Assembly: GCF_001439685.1 (NCBI RefSeq) | Contig: NZ_JYLH01000009.1 | Location: forward strand, 186,001 to 250,000 | DNA length: 64,000 nt | Direction: 5' to 3' | Source of the DNA: Pseudomonas libanensis | Lineage (GTDB): Bacteria; Pseudomonadota; Gammaproteobacteria; Pseudomonadales; Pseudomonadaceae | Shown here: positions 33,105-41,978 of the stretch, piece by piece | Position numbering within the stretch: position 1 is the first letter of the stretch | Layout: the number at the start of each line of letters is the position of its first letter | Translations under genes and position numbers: made by a program | The notes under the pieces: model-generated | What the model was told of the DNA's origin: nothing | Database searches by the model: none | Seen by the model: the letters and a program-made list of their open reading frames with translations, nothing else

Positions 33105-33959
33105 ATGTCACTAAATTTCCCGCTGTTGCTGGTCATCGCCGTTGCCGTCTGTGGTTTCCTGGCGTTGCTCGATCTGGTGTTCTTCGCCCCGCGTCGGCGG
33201 GCAGCCATCGCTTCCTATCAGGGCAGCGTCAGCCAGCCCGATGCGGTGGTGGTCGAGAAGCTCAACAAAGAGCCCTTGCTGGTTGAATACGGCAAGTCGT
33301 TCTTCCCGGTGTTGTTCATCGTGCTGGTGCTGCGCTCGTTTCTTGTAGAGCCGTTCCAGATCCCTTCGGGGTCGATGAAACCGACCCTGGACGTGGGCGA
33401 CTTCATCTTGGTGAACAAGTTTTCCTACGGAATTCGCCTGCCGGTGATCGACAAGAAAGTCATCCCGGTCGGTGACCCGCAGCGCGGCGATGTGATGGTG
33501 TTCCGCTACCCAAGCGACCCGAACGTCAACTACATCAAGCGTGTCGTCGGCCTGCCGGGCGACGTGGTGCGCTACACCAGCGACAAGCGCCTGTTGATCA
33601 ACGGTGAATCAGTGGCCGAGAAGCTGCTGGGCGCCGAGCCGAATACCCTGGGAAGCGCCGAGCTGTACCAGGAAAAACTCGGTACGGTAGAGCACCAAAT
33701 TCGCAAGGAAATGAGCCGCTACCGCGCGATGCCTGATGGCGAGTGGAAAGTGCCTGCCGGGCACTACTTCATGATGGGCGACAACCGCGACAACTCCAAC
33801 GATAGCCGTTACTGGGACGATCCCAATATTCCCAAGGACCTGCTGGGCATGGTGCCCGACGAGAATATCGTCGGCAAAGCCTTCGCGGTCTGGATGAGTT
33901 GGCCGGAACCCAAGCTCAGCCACCTGCCGAACTTCTCGCGGGTCGGGCTGATCAAGTAA
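33105..33959 (+). CDS. lepB: Signal peptidase I (LepB)
   Basis: 284 aa inner-membrane serine protease that removes signal peptides from Sec/Tat substrates. Two N-terminal transmembrane helices (residues ~5-25 and ~62-80), the nucleophile Ser in PSGSMKPTL, the base Lys in YIKRVVGLPGD, and box E GDNRDNSNDSRYW are all visible. Downstream of lepA in an operon. In the pseudomonads I recall, a DUF4845 gene follows; here it is absent. Confidence 0.96.
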   Translation: MSLNFPLLLVIAVAVCGFLALLDLVFFAPRRRAAIASYQGSVSQPDAVVVEKLNKEPLLVEYGKSFFPVLFIVLVLRSFLVEPFQIPSGSMKPTLDVGDFILVNKFSYGIRLPVIDKKVIPVGDPQRGDVMVFRYPSDPNVNYIKRVVGLPGDVVRYTSDKRLLINGESVAEKLLGAEPNTLGSAELYQEKLGTVEHQIRKEMSRYRAMPDGEWKVPAGHYFMMGDNRDNSNDSRYWDDPNIPKDLLGMVPDENIVGKAFAVWMSWPEPKLSHLPNFSRVGLIK

Positions 33960-33965
33960 TACAGG

Positions 33966-33987
33966 CGGCGCTGTGAACACAGCGCCG
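33966..33987 (+). terminator. Hairpin after lepB
   Basis: CGGCGCTGT / ACAGCGCCG, a 9-bp perfect stem with a GAAC loop, 7 bases after the lepB stop. Only a short T-run (GCTTTTC) follows 4 bases later, so it may be a weak terminator or an RNA-processing site in the lepB-rnc transcript. Confidence 0.55.
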
Positions 33988-34111
33988 AATGCTTTTCTGG
34001 GGCTTGGACAATTAACCGTCCGGCCTCATGCAGCACCAATCAGGATGTGAATTTGAACATTGCGTCAATCGTCGATGGCCGCCGGTGCCACCAACTAGAT
34101 ATGGATAAACC

Positions 34112-34801
34112 GTGACTGTTTCTCTAAGCCGTCTCGAGCGCCAGCTCGGCTATACCTTCAAGGACCAGGAATTGATGGTCCTTGCCCTCACACACCGCAG
34201 CTTTGCAGGGCGCAATAACGAGCGCCTGGAATTTCTCGGTGACGCTATCCTCAATTTCGCCGCCGGCGAGGCGCTGTTCGAGCGCTTCCCCCAAGCGCGA
34301 GAAGGCCAGCTTTCGCGCCTGCGCGCACGCCTTGTGAAAGGCGAGACCCTGGCCGTGCTGGCCCGAGGCTTTGGCCTGGGCGAGTACCTGCGGCTGGGTT
34401 CCGGTGAGTTGAAAAGCGGCGGTTTCCGTCGCGAGTCAATCCTGGCTGATGCCCTCGAAGCCTTGATCGGCGCGATCTACCTCGATGCCGGGATGGAGAC
34501 TGCCAAGGAGCGCGTGGTTGCCTGGCTGGCTTCGGAAATCGAAAGCCTGACACTGGTCGACACCAACAAAGATCCCAAGACCCGCTTGCAGGAATACCTG
34601 CAGTCCCGCGGTTGCGAACTGCCACGCTACGAAGTGGTGGATATCCAGGGTGAGCCTCATTGCCGCGTGTTCTTCGTGGAATGTGAAATCACCTTATTGA
34701 ACGAAAAAAGCCGAGGTCAGGGTGTGAGCCGTCGTATTGCCGAACAGGTAGCGGCCGCTGCAGCACTGATTGCCCTGGGCGTGGAGAATGGCCATGACTG
34801 A
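34112..34801 (+). CDS. rnc: Ribonuclease III
   Basis: 229 aa dsRNA endonuclease for rRNA and mRNA processing. GTG start (MTVSLSRLERQLGYTF). The nuclease signature NERLEFLGDAILNFAAGEAL contains the catalytic acids, and DALEALIGAIYLDAG contains the second acid pair; a C-terminal dsRNA-binding domain follows (KTRLQEYLQSRGCELPRYEV ... RIAEQVAAAAAL). Its last codons overlap the era start (ATGACTGA), indicating coupling. Confidence 0.96.
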   Translation: MTVSLSRLERQLGYTFKDQELMVLALTHRSFAGRNNERLEFLGDAILNFAAGEALFERFPQAREGQLSRLRARLVKGETLAVLARGFGLGEYLRLGSGELKSGGFRRESILADALEALIGAIYLDAGMETAKERVVAWLASEIESLTLVDTNKDPKTRLQEYLQSRGCELPRYEVVDIQGEPHCRVFFVECEITLLNEKSRGQGVSRRIAEQVAAAAALIALGVENGHD

Positions 34802-35696
34802 TTCAACCGCAACACGCTGTGGCTATGTTGCCATCGTCGGCCGCCCGAACGTGGGCAAGTCCACGCTGCTCAACCACATCCTCGGCCAGAAGCTCGCGAT
34901 CACCTCGCGAAAGCCCCAGACCACCCGCCACAACATGCTGGGTATCAAGACCGAAGGCAACGTGCAGGCTGTCTACGTCGATACCCCGGGCATGCACAAA
35001 GGCGGCGAGAAAGCCCTGAACCGCTACATGAACAAGACCGCTTCGGCGGCGTTGAAAGACGTCGACGTGGTGATCTTTGTGGTCGACCGCACCAAGTGGA
35101 CCGACGAAGACCAGATGGTCCTCGAGCGCGTGCAGTACGTCACCGGCCCGTTGATCGTGGCGTTGAACAAGACCGATCGCATCGAAGACAAAGCCGAACT
35201 GATGCCGCACCTGAGCTGGCTGCAGGAACAACTGCCGAACGCCCAGATCATGCCGATCTCGGCCCAGCATGGCCACAACCTCGAAGCCTTGGAGCGCGTG
35301 ATCGCCGGATACCTGCCGGAGAACGAACACTTCTTCCCGGAAGACCAGATCACCGACCGCAGCAGCCGCTTCCTGGCCGCCGAACTGGTGCGCGAGAAAA
35401 TCATGCGCCAGATGGGCGCCGAGCTGCCGTACCAGATCACCGTGGAAATCGAAGAGTTCAAGCAGCAGGGCAAGACCCTGCATATCCATGCGCTGATCCT
35501 CGTCGAACGTGACGGCCAGAAGAAAATCATCATTGGCGACAAGGGCGAGCGCATCAAGCGCATCGGCACCGAGGCGCGCAAGGATATGGAATTGCTGTTT
35601 GACTCCAAGATCATGCTTAACCTGTGGGTGAAGGTGAAGGGCGGCTGGTCCGATGACGAGCGTGCACTGCGCTCCCTGGGCTATGGCGACCTCTAA
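34794..35696 (+). CDS. era: GTPase Era
   Basis: 300 aa from the ATG at 34794: GGAG is 7 bases upstream of it, whereas an ATG two codons earlier is too close to that site. G1 GRPNVGKST, G2 TTRHNMLG, G3 DTPGMHKGG, G4 NKTD and the KH domain motif IGDKGERIKRIGTEARKDME are present. Essential for 16S rRNA maturation and 30S assembly. Overlaps rnc by 8 bases. Confidence 0.97.
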   Translation: MTDSTATRCGYVAIVGRPNVGKSTLLNHILGQKLAITSRKPQTTRHNMLGIKTEGNVQAVYVDTPGMHKGGEKALNRYMNKTASAALKDVDVVIFVVDRTKWTDEDQMVLERVQYVTGPLIVALNKTDRIEDKAELMPHLSWLQEQLPNAQIMPISAQHGHNLEALERVIAGYLPENEHFFPEDQITDRSSRFLAAELVREKIMRQMGAELPYQITVEIEEFKQQGKTLHIHALILVERDGQKKIIIGDKGERIKRIGTEARKDMELLFDSKIMLNLWVKVKGGWSDDERALRSLGYGDL

Positions 35697-35716
35697 GGAC
35701 ACCGTGGGGTAAAAAA

Positions 35717-35806
35717 TGTGGGAGGGGGCTTGCTCCTGATAGCGGTGGGTCAGTTAACCATTAAGTGACTGACACACTGCAATCGGGGGCAAGCCCCCTC
35801 CCACAT
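35717..35806. repeat. REP doublet, GGGGGCTTGCTCCTGAT type
   Basis: Inverted arms TGTGGGAGGGGGCTTGCTCC and GGGGGCAAGCCCCCTCCCACA, between era and recO. The first arm carries a T (TGCTCC) where the class normally has TGCCCC. Confidence 0.9.
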
Positions 35807-35851
35807 TGGGTTTGTGTCGTTTTCAAAAATGCATTCCAACAGTGAGCATCC

Positions 35852-36541
35852 ATGTCCCAATCCCCGCCTCCCAGCCAACTCGCCTACGTGCTGCACAGCC
35901 GCGCCTATCGTGAGACCAGCGCGCTGGTGGACTTCCTCACGCCCCAAGGCCGCCTGCGTGCAGTGTTGCGCAGTGCGCGGGGCAAAACGGGGACGTTGGC
36001 GCGGCCGTTCGTGGCCCTGGACGTGGAGTTTCGCGGCAAAGGCGAGCTGAAGAACGTCGGCCGCCTGGAAAGCGTCGGCACCTCTGCCTGGCTCAACGGC
36101 GATGCGTTATTCAGCGGGCTCTACCTCAATGAACTGCTGATCCGCCTGTTGCCCGCCGAAGACCCGCACCCGGCGGTCTTCGATCACTACGCCGCCACGT
36201 TGCTGGCCCTGGCCGAAGGCCGGCCCCTGGAGCCGTTGCTGCGCGCCTTCGAATGGCGCCTGCTCGACGACCTTGGCTACGGCTTCGAACTGAGTAACGA
36301 CCTGCACGGTGAGCCCATCGCCGCCGATGGCATGTACCGCCTGCAAGTGGACGCTGGCCTGGAGCGTGTGTTCCTGCTGCAACCGGGCCTGTTCCAGGGC
36401 TCCGAGCTGCTGGCCATGAGCGACGCGGATTGGACCGCACCGGGCGCCTTGTCCGCCGCCAAGCGGTTGATGCGCCAGGCCCTGGCCGTGCATCTGGGCG
36501 GGCGGCCGCTGGTCAGTCGCGAGTTGTTTCGAAAGCCCTGA
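35852..36541 (+). CDS. recO: DNA repair protein RecO
   Basis: 229 aa. The N-terminal OB fold contains AYVLHSRAYRETSALVDFL and LRAVLRSARGKTGTLARPF; the helical C-terminal part has LYLNELLIRLLPAEDPHPAV. RecO with RecR loads RecA on SSB-coated ssDNA. It belongs to the conserved era-recO-pdxJ order, separated from era here by a REP element. The zinc-binding cysteines of some RecO proteins are not present. Confidence 0.93.
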   Translation: MSQSPPPSQLAYVLHSRAYRETSALVDFLTPQGRLRAVLRSARGKTGTLARPFVALDVEFRGKGELKNVGRLESVGTSAWLNGDALFSGLYLNELLIRLLPAEDPHPAVFDHYAATLLALAEGRPLEPLLRAFEWRLLDDLGYGFELSNDLHGEPIAADGMYRLQVDAGLERVFLLQPGLFQGSELLAMSDADWTAPGALSAAKRLMRQALAVHLGGRPLVSRELFRKP

Positions 36542-36592
36542 CATCCCCGTGTATGCTGTGCACCGATTCTTTCCCTTTTCAGGAGTGCTTCC

Positions 36593-37336
36593 GTGACCAT
36601 CAGCAATCGCATTCTTCTTGGCGTCAACATCGACCACGTCGCCACCCTGCGCCAGGCCCGGGGCACCCGTTACCCTGACCCGGTCAAGGCCGCGCTGGAC
36701 GCCGAAGAAGCGGGCGCCGACGGGATTACCGTGCACTTGCGCGAAGATCGCCGCCACATCCAGGAGCGCGATGTGCTGCTGCTCAAGGACGTGCTGCAAA
36801 CGCGCATGAACTTCGAAATGGGCGTCACCGAAGAAATGATGGCGTTTGCCGAACGCATCCGCCCGGCGCATATCTGTCTGGTACCGGAAACCCGCCAGGA
36901 ACTGACCACCGAGGGCGGTCTCGATGTCGCTGGCCAGGAAGCGCGGATCAAGGCCGCGGTGGAGCGCCTGTCGCGGATCGGCAGCGAAGTCTCGCTGTTT
37001 ATCGACGCCGACGAACGCCAGATCGAAGCCTCCCGCCGTGTCGGCGCCCCGGCCATCGAACTGCACACGGGCCGTTATGCCGATGCCACCACGCCGACCG
37101 AAGTGGCCGACGAACTGCAGCGCATCATTGACGGCGTGAATTGCGGGCTCAACGAAGGCTTGATCGTCAATGCCGGCCATGGCCTGCACTATCACAACGT
37201 CGAAGCGGTGGCGGCGATCAAGGGCATCAACGAGCTGAACATCGGCCATGCGCTGGTGGCCCACGCGCTGTTCGTCGGTTTCAAAGGCGCAGTGGCCGAG
37301 ATGAAAGCGTTGATCCTGGCCGCTGCCAAACCCTGA
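36593..37336 (+). CDS. pdxJ: Pyridoxine 5'-phosphate synthase PdxJ
   Basis: 247 aa TIM barrel that condenses 1-deoxyxylulose 5-phosphate with 3-amino-2-oxopropyl phosphate to pyridoxine phosphate. GTG start with GGAG upstream. Signature blocks: GVNIDHVATLRQARGTRYPD, GITVHLREDRRHI, and AGHGLHYHNVEAVA. Follows recO after 51 bases; a REP doublet follows it. Confidence 0.97.
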   Translation: MTISNRILLGVNIDHVATLRQARGTRYPDPVKAALDAEEAGADGITVHLREDRRHIQERDVLLLKDVLQTRMNFEMGVTEEMMAFAERIRPAHICLVPETRQELTTEGGLDVAGQEARIKAAVERLSRIGSEVSLFIDADERQIEASRRVGAPAIELHTGRYADATTPTEVADELQRIIDGVNCGLNEGLIVNAGHGLHYHNVEAVAAIKGINELNIGHALVAHALFVGFKGAVAEMKALILAAAKP

Positions 37337-37353
37337 CAAACACCGCCGATCCC

Positions 37354-37443
37354 TGTGGGAGCTGGCTTGCCTGCGATAGCTAGCGGTCAGGCAACCAATC
37401 AGCGACTGATACACCGCTATCGCAGGCAAGCCAGCTCCCACAT
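37354..37443. repeat. REP doublet, GAGCTGGCTTGCCTGCGATAGC type
   Basis: Inverted arms TGTGGGAGCTGGCTTGCCTG and CAGGCAAGCCAGCTCCCACA around a short spacer, between pdxJ and the multicopper oxidase gene. Confidence 0.9.
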
Positions 37444-37568
37444 TTGATCTTCATCGAACATTACAATTGAGCCATGCGGCAATGCGAAGCCTTACTGTTT
37501 AGCCGACGCAGGTGTATCGTATCAGCCCTTTGCGGGCCCTTGGCCTGCGGCAGATACGCGAGGTTGTT

Positions 37569-38951
37569 GTGTCCCGATCCTTTTCCCGTCGACAAATCCT
37601 GGGTGGCCTCGCTGGCTTGGCCGTAGTAGGCGTCGGTGCCGGCGGTGGCTACCGCTACTGGCTGGGGAAAGTCGCTGAGTCCGAGGCGGGGCATGATTAT
37701 GAGTTGATCGCTGCGCCCCTGGACGTGGAACTGGTGCCGGGGCACAAGACTCAAGCCTGGGCATTCGGCCCTTCGGCGCCTGGTACCGAGCTGCGCGTGC
37801 GCCAGGGCGAATGGCTGCGGGTGCGCTTTATCAACCATTTGCCAGTCGCCACCACCATCCACTGGCATGGCATTCGCCTGCCGTTGGAAATGGACGGTGT
37901 GCCCTACGTCTCGCAATTGCCCGTGCTGCCTGGCGAATACTTCGACTATAAATTCCGCGTCCCCGATGCGGGCAGTTACTGGTACCACCCCCATGTCAGT
38001 AGCAGCGAAGAACTCGGCCGTGGCCTGGTCGGCCCGTTGATCGTGGAAGAGCGCGAACCCACTGGTTTCAAGTACGAACGCACCTTGAGCCTGAAGAACT
38101 GGCACATCGACGAACAGGGCGAGTTCGTCGAGTTCAGCATCCCCCGTGAAGCGGCGCGTGGCGGCACTGCCGGGCGCCTCTCGACTATCAACGGCGTGCC
38201 TCAGGCGGTCATCGACCTGCCGGCCGGGCAAATCACCCGCGTGCGCCTGCTCAACCTGGATAACACGCTGACCTATCGCCTCAATATCCCCGGCGTCGAA
38301 GCGCAGATCTACGCCCTGGACGGCAACCCCATCGAGCCGCGCCCGTTGGGCAAGGAGTATTGGCTGGGCCCGGGCATGCGCATTTGCCTGGCGATCAAGG
38401 CGCCACCCGCGGGCGAAGAACTGTCGCTGCGCAACGGCCCGGTGCGCCTTGGTACCTTCCGCTCAGTGGCCAATACCGACGCGCCTACCACATGGCCGCC
38501 GGCAATGCCGGCCAACCCGGTCGCCGAGCCAGACCTGGCCAATGCCGAGAAACTCAACTTCAATTTCGAGTGGGTCGGTTCGGTGTCGGTCAACGTCGAC
38601 AACGGCAAACCGCCAAGCCTGTGGCAGATCAACGGCCAGGCCTGGGATATCACCGACAAGACCTGCGCCGACCGCCCGATTGCCAAGCTGGAGAAGGGCA
38701 AGAGCTATATTTTCGAACTGAAGAACATGACCCAGTACCAGCACCCGATCCACCTGCACGGCATGAGCTTCAAGGTGCTCGCGTCCAACCGCCACAAGGT
38801 GATCCCGTATTTCACCGACACCTACCTGCTGGGCAAGAACGAACGCGCCCGCGTGGCCTTGGTGGCGGATAACCCAGGGGTGTGGATGTTCCATTGTCAT
38901 GTGATCGACCATATGGAAACCGGCCTGATGGCCGCCATCGAGGTGGTGTGA
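37569..38951 (+). CDS. Tat-exported multicopper oxidase (laccase-like)
   Basis: 460 aa from the GTG at 37569, with GAGG 5-6 bases upstream, giving an N-terminus MSRSFSRRQILGGLAGLAVV that fits a twin-arginine signal. All four copper motifs are present: TTIHWHGIR, YWYHPHVSS, HPIHLHGMSF and MFHCHVIDHMETGL. The residue at the axial type-1 position appears to be Leu rather than Met. Such periplasmic oxidases act on Cu(I), Fe(II), Mn(II) or phenols; the Met-rich segment of CueO is absent, so a specific substrate is not indicated. Stop and start are shared with tadA (TGATG). Confidence 0.9.
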   Translation: MSRSFSRRQILGGLAGLAVVGVGAGGGYRYWLGKVAESEAGHDYELIAAPLDVELVPGHKTQAWAFGPSAPGTELRVRQGEWLRVRFINHLPVATTIHWHGIRLPLEMDGVPYVSQLPVLPGEYFDYKFRVPDAGSYWYHPHVSSSEELGRGLVGPLIVEEREPTGFKYERTLSLKNWHIDEQGEFVEFSIPREAARGGTAGRLSTINGVPQAVIDLPAGQITRVRLLNLDNTLTYRLNIPGVEAQIYALDGNPIEPRPLGKEYWLGPGMRICLAIKAPPAGEELSLRNGPVRLGTFRSVANTDAPTTWPPAMPANPVAEPDLANAEKLNFNFEWVGSVSVNVDNGKPPSLWQINGQAWDITDKTCADRPIAKLEKGKSYIFELKNMTQYQHPIHLHGMSFKVLASNRHKVIPYFTDTYLLGKNERARVALVADNPGVWMFHCHVIDHMETGLMAAIEVV

Positions 38952-39451
38952 TGCGCCAGATTCGCCCCGCGGCGATTATCGACCGTAGCCGCGACCAGGA
39001 TTTCATGCGCGAAGCCTTGGCCCTCGCTGCTCAAGGCGCGGCGTTGGGCGAAGTGCCGGTAGGTGCGGTGCTGGTGCAGGGCGGTGAAATCATCGGGCGC
39101 GGCTTCAACTGCCCGATCAGTGGCAACGACCCCAGTGCCCATGCCGAAATGGTCGCGGTCCGCGCTGCCGCCCAGGCGATCAATAACTATCGCCTGGTGG
39201 GCAGCACGCTGTATGTGACCCTGGAACCGTGCAGTATGTGCGCGGGTTTGATCGTGCATTCGCGGGTTGCGCGGGTGGTGTATGGCGCGTTGGAGCCGAA
39301 GGCGGGCATCGTGCAAAGCCAGGGGCAGTTTTTTACCCAGGGTTTTCTTAACCATCGGGTGTTGTTTGAAGGTGGAGTGTTGGCAGAGGAGTGTGGGGCT
39401 GTCCTGAGCGAGTTCTTCAAAGCCCGACGAGCCAAGCCACCTTCTAACTGA
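38951..39451 (+). CDS. tadA: tRNA-specific adenosine deaminase TadA
   Basis: 166 aa from the ATG at 38951, sharing a base with the preceding stop. Zinc-site motifs PSAHAEMVAV (His-Ala-Glu) and LEPCSMCAGLIVHSRV are present, plus the conserved ALEPKAGIVQS. TadA converts wobble A34 of tRNA-Arg(ACG) to inosine and is essential in E. coli. Its coupling to a periplasmic copper oxidase is unexpected functionally and probably only an operon convenience. Confidence 0.95.
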   Translation: MRQIRPAAIIDRSRDQDFMREALALAAQGAALGEVPVGAVLVQGGEIIGRGFNCPISGNDPSAHAEMVAVRAAAQAINNYRLVGSTLYVTLEPCSMCAGLIVHSRVARVVYGALEPKAGIVQSQGQFFTQGFLNHRVLFEGGVLAEECGAVLSEFFKARRAKPPSN

Positions 39452-39465
39452 CACTGAGAAACCAC

Positions 39466-39553
39466 TGTGGGAGCTGGCTTGCCTGCGATCGCGGTGTATC
39501 AGCCACTGAGCAGTTGGCTGACAGATAGCTATCGCAGGCAAGCCAGCTCCCAC
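39466..39553. repeat. REP doublet, GAGCTGGCTTGCCTGCGAT type
   Basis: Inverted arms TGTGGGAGCTGGCTTGCCTG and CAGGCAAGCCAGCTCCCAC, located between the convergent tadA and cmoB genes. Confidence 0.9.
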
Positions 39554-39587
39554 CTTTGATCTCCATTTTTTCAGGACGAGAGTGGTG

Positions 39588-40544
39588 TCATTTGCGAGCG
39601 ATGATCACCGCCCGCATCGGCGCCGGCAGCCCTTCAATGGTCTTGCTGTGATCTTCCGGGTCCAGGAAATCGCTGAGGGACTGGAACTTCATCCACTGCG
39701 TCCCACGCTGTTCCTCAACCGTGGTCACACTCACATCCACGCACCTCACCTCACTGAATCCGGCACGGCGCAGCCACAGCATCAAGGCCGGCACCGAGGG
39801 CAGGAACCACACGTTACGCATCTGCGCGTAGCGATCTTCCGGCACCAGCACCTGCTGCTGATCGCCTTCCACCACCAGGGTTTCCAGGACCAGTTCGCCG
39901 CCTTTGACCAGGGTGTCTTTCAGCGCCAGCAAGTGCTCGATCGGCGAGCGGCGGTGGTAGAACACGCCCATGGAAAACACGGTATCAAAGCCTTCCAGGT
40001 TCGCCGGCAAGTCTTCGAAGGGGAACGGCAGGTGCCAGGCCTTGGGCTCGGACAGATAACGCTGCACCGCCTGGAACTGGCAGAAGAACAACCAGTTGGG
40101 GTCCACGCCAATCACGCTGTCGGCCCCAGCGCCGAGCATGCGCCACATGTAATAGCCGTTACCGCAGCCCACATCGAGGATGCGCTTGCCTTTGAGGTCC
40201 AGGTGCGGCGCGACCCGCGACCACTTCCAGTCCGAACGCCACTCGGTGTCCACATGCACGCCGAACAGATGGAAGGGGCCTTTGCGCCAGGGGCTCAGGC
40301 CCATCAGCGCCGTGTGCATCTGTGCGCGGGTTTCGTCGTCGCAATCAGTATCCAGCACCAGGCCGTTCAACAGGTCGGCTTCGCTGGGCTGGATCTTCGG
40401 TAAAGCATCCAAAGCGCTCTGCCAGCGTTCCAGGTCGCCGTGGCCCTTTTCCATCTTGCTATCGAGCTGTGCTTGCAGGCCCTGGGCCCACACGGCCAAG
40501 GGAGTGCCAACCAGGTGGCGGGCGAGGGGGGACAAATCAATCAT
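39588..40544 (-). CDS. cmoB: tRNA carboxymethyltransferase CmoB
   Basis: 318 aa. The SAM-like fold contains KRILDVGCGNGYYMWRMLG and the conserved VDPNWLFFCQFQAVQRYL. CmoB uses carboxy-SAM made by CmoA to form cmo5U34 in tRNA. N-terminal PLARHLVGTPLAVWAQ also fits. It overlaps the end of cmoA by 4 bases, an operon arrangement known for this pair. Confidence 0.94.
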   Translation of the reverse strand: MIDLSPLARHLVGTPLAVWAQGLQAQLDSKMEKGHGDLERWQSALDALPKIQPSEADLLNGLVLDTDCDDETRAQMHTALMGLSPWRKGPFHLFGVHVDTEWRSDWKWSRVAPHLDLKGKRILDVGCGNGYYMWRMLGAGADSVIGVDPNWLFFCQFQAVQRYLSEPKAWHLPFPFEDLPANLEGFDTVFSMGVFYHRRSPIEHLLALKDTLVKGGELVLETLVVEGDQQQVLVPEDRYAQMRNVWFLPSVPALMLWLRRAGFSEVRCVDVSVTTVEEQRGTQWMKFQSLSDFLDPEDHSKTIEGLPAPMRAVIIARK

Positions 40545-41284
40545 GGCAAGGCAATCAACGAGGCAAAGTTAAGACACTGGAACCACGGCACGACTTTCGA
40601 GAACCCGGCCGCCAGCAGGCGTTCGCGGTGTTCCTCGAGGCTGTCGGGCTTCATGACGTTTTCGATGGCGCTGCGCTTCTGGGCGATTTCCAGTTCGCTG
40701 TAGCCGTTGGCGCGCTTGAAGGCGATATGCAGGTCGGTGAGCAGCGCGTGTTCTTCAACATCGTTGAAGCGCAGCTTTTCCGAAAGGATCAACGCCCCGC
40801 CTGGCAGCAGCGCCTGGCGGATACGCCCGAGCAACGCCAGGCGTTCGTCAGGGGCGATAAATTGCAGGGTGAAGTTCAGCGCCACCACCGAGGCGGGCAG
40901 GAACTGCAGGGCGAGAATATCGCCCTCGATCACCTCGACCGGCAGCAGCTCCTGGAACATCGAGTCCTGGCCGTTGAGGTATTCCCGGCAACGTTCGACC
41001 ATCGCCGCCGAGTTATCCACAGCGATCACCCGGCACCCATCGGTGCGTACATGACGACGCAGGGCCTGAGTGACAGCACCCAGGGAGGAACCCAGGTCAT
41101 ACAACACGCTGTTGGGTTGGGCAAATTGCGCGGCCAGCACGCCGAGGTTCTCGACGATGGTCGGGTAACCCGGCACCGAGCGCTTGATCATGTCCGGGAA
41201 CACCCGCACCACATCCTCGTTAAAGGCGAAGTCCGGCACCTGGGGCAGGGGCTGGGCGAATAGGCGATCGGGTTCTTTGCTCAC
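40541..41284 (-). CDS. cmoA: Carboxy-SAM synthase CmoA
   Basis: 247 aa. The blocks FAFNEDVVRVFPDMIKRSVP, VLYDLGSSLGAVTQALRR and VIAVDNSAAMVERCREYL are typical of CmoA, which makes carboxy-S-adenosylmethionine from SAM and prephenate. It supplies CmoB immediately downstream (4-base overlap). Confidence 0.94.
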   Translation of the reverse strand: MSKEPDRLFAQPLPQVPDFAFNEDVVRVFPDMIKRSVPGYPTIVENLGVLAAQFAQPNSVLYDLGSSLGAVTQALRRHVRTDGCRVIAVDNSAAMVERCREYLNGQDSMFQELLPVEVIEGDILALQFLPASVVALNFTLQFIAPDERLALLGRIRQALLPGGALILSEKLRFNDVEEHALLTDLHIAFKRANGYSELEIAQKRSAIENVMKPDSLEEHRERLLAAGFSKVVPWFQCLNFASLIALP

Positions 41285-41320
41285 GGCTGTTCCGGCGACG
41301 ATGGGGGGAAGGCCGGCATT

Positions 41321-41977
41321 TTAGCCAAGTTGGTCTTCGGATGCGCGGGTTGTCTGATGGAAAGCAGAGGCGGTGATGCCCCATTGCCCGAGCCAATAGG
41401 TGGTGATCAACAAATAGGGGGCTGCTTCGAATGTCACTACAAAGCGGTTGATGCCGATCAACGTATCGGAAAACACAAACGACACTGCACCCGCCGCCGT
41501 CAGCAGTGCCGAGCGTTTCGGTACAGCGCTGCCCAAGCGCGCCAATGCACGCCAGAGCATGGCGCTGATCACCAGCGCGTAAACCACCACCGGTATCAGC
41601 AACTCTCCCAAGCCGTGGGATATCAGGATGCTCAGCAGGATCGCCCCGACGCCGAGGGCCAGTACCAGCGGCAGCAGTGCCAGGCGTCGGCAATCGCTGA
41701 GATAGGCTTTGAGATAGGCCAGGTGCGCGCACAGGAATGCGCCCAGGCCGAAGATAAACAGGTCCCCCGGCCAGGCGAGCAAGACGTCGCCCACCAGGGA
41801 AAAAATCAGCCCCAGGCTGATCCAGCGCCGATAGTCAGTGGGCGGTGCGTCATGCAGCCAACCCAGCAGCGCCAGCACCGGCAGCGGCTTGACCAGCAGG
41901 CACAGCAGCGTCGCATGGGTCGCCAGGCCGTAGATGAAGGTGCCGGCGCCCATCAAGGCGAGGATCAGCCAGGGCAT
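41321..41977 (-). CDS. YhhN family integral membrane protein (lysoplasmalogenase-like)
   Basis: 218 aa with about eight short hydrophobic helices. The run AWPGDLFIFGLGAFLCAHLA and KPLPVLALLGWL correspond to the YhhN/TMEM86 family, whose characterised members hydrolyse the vinyl ether of lysoplasmalogens. Bacterial substrate unknown. It starts one base beyond the stop of the chagasin-like gene at 41979 and is probably cotranscribed with it. Confidence 0.85.
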   Translation of the reverse strand: MPWLILALMGAGTFIYGLATHATLLCLLVKPLPVLALLGWLHDAPPTDYRRWISLGLIFSLVGDVLLAWPGDLFIFGLGAFLCAHLAYLKAYLSDCRRLALLPLVLALGVGAILLSILISHGLGELLIPVVVYALVISAMLWRALARLGSAVPKRSALLTAAGAVSFVFSDTLIGINRFVVTFEAAPYLLITTYWLGQWGITASAFHQTTRASEDQLG

Positions 41978-41978
41978 A

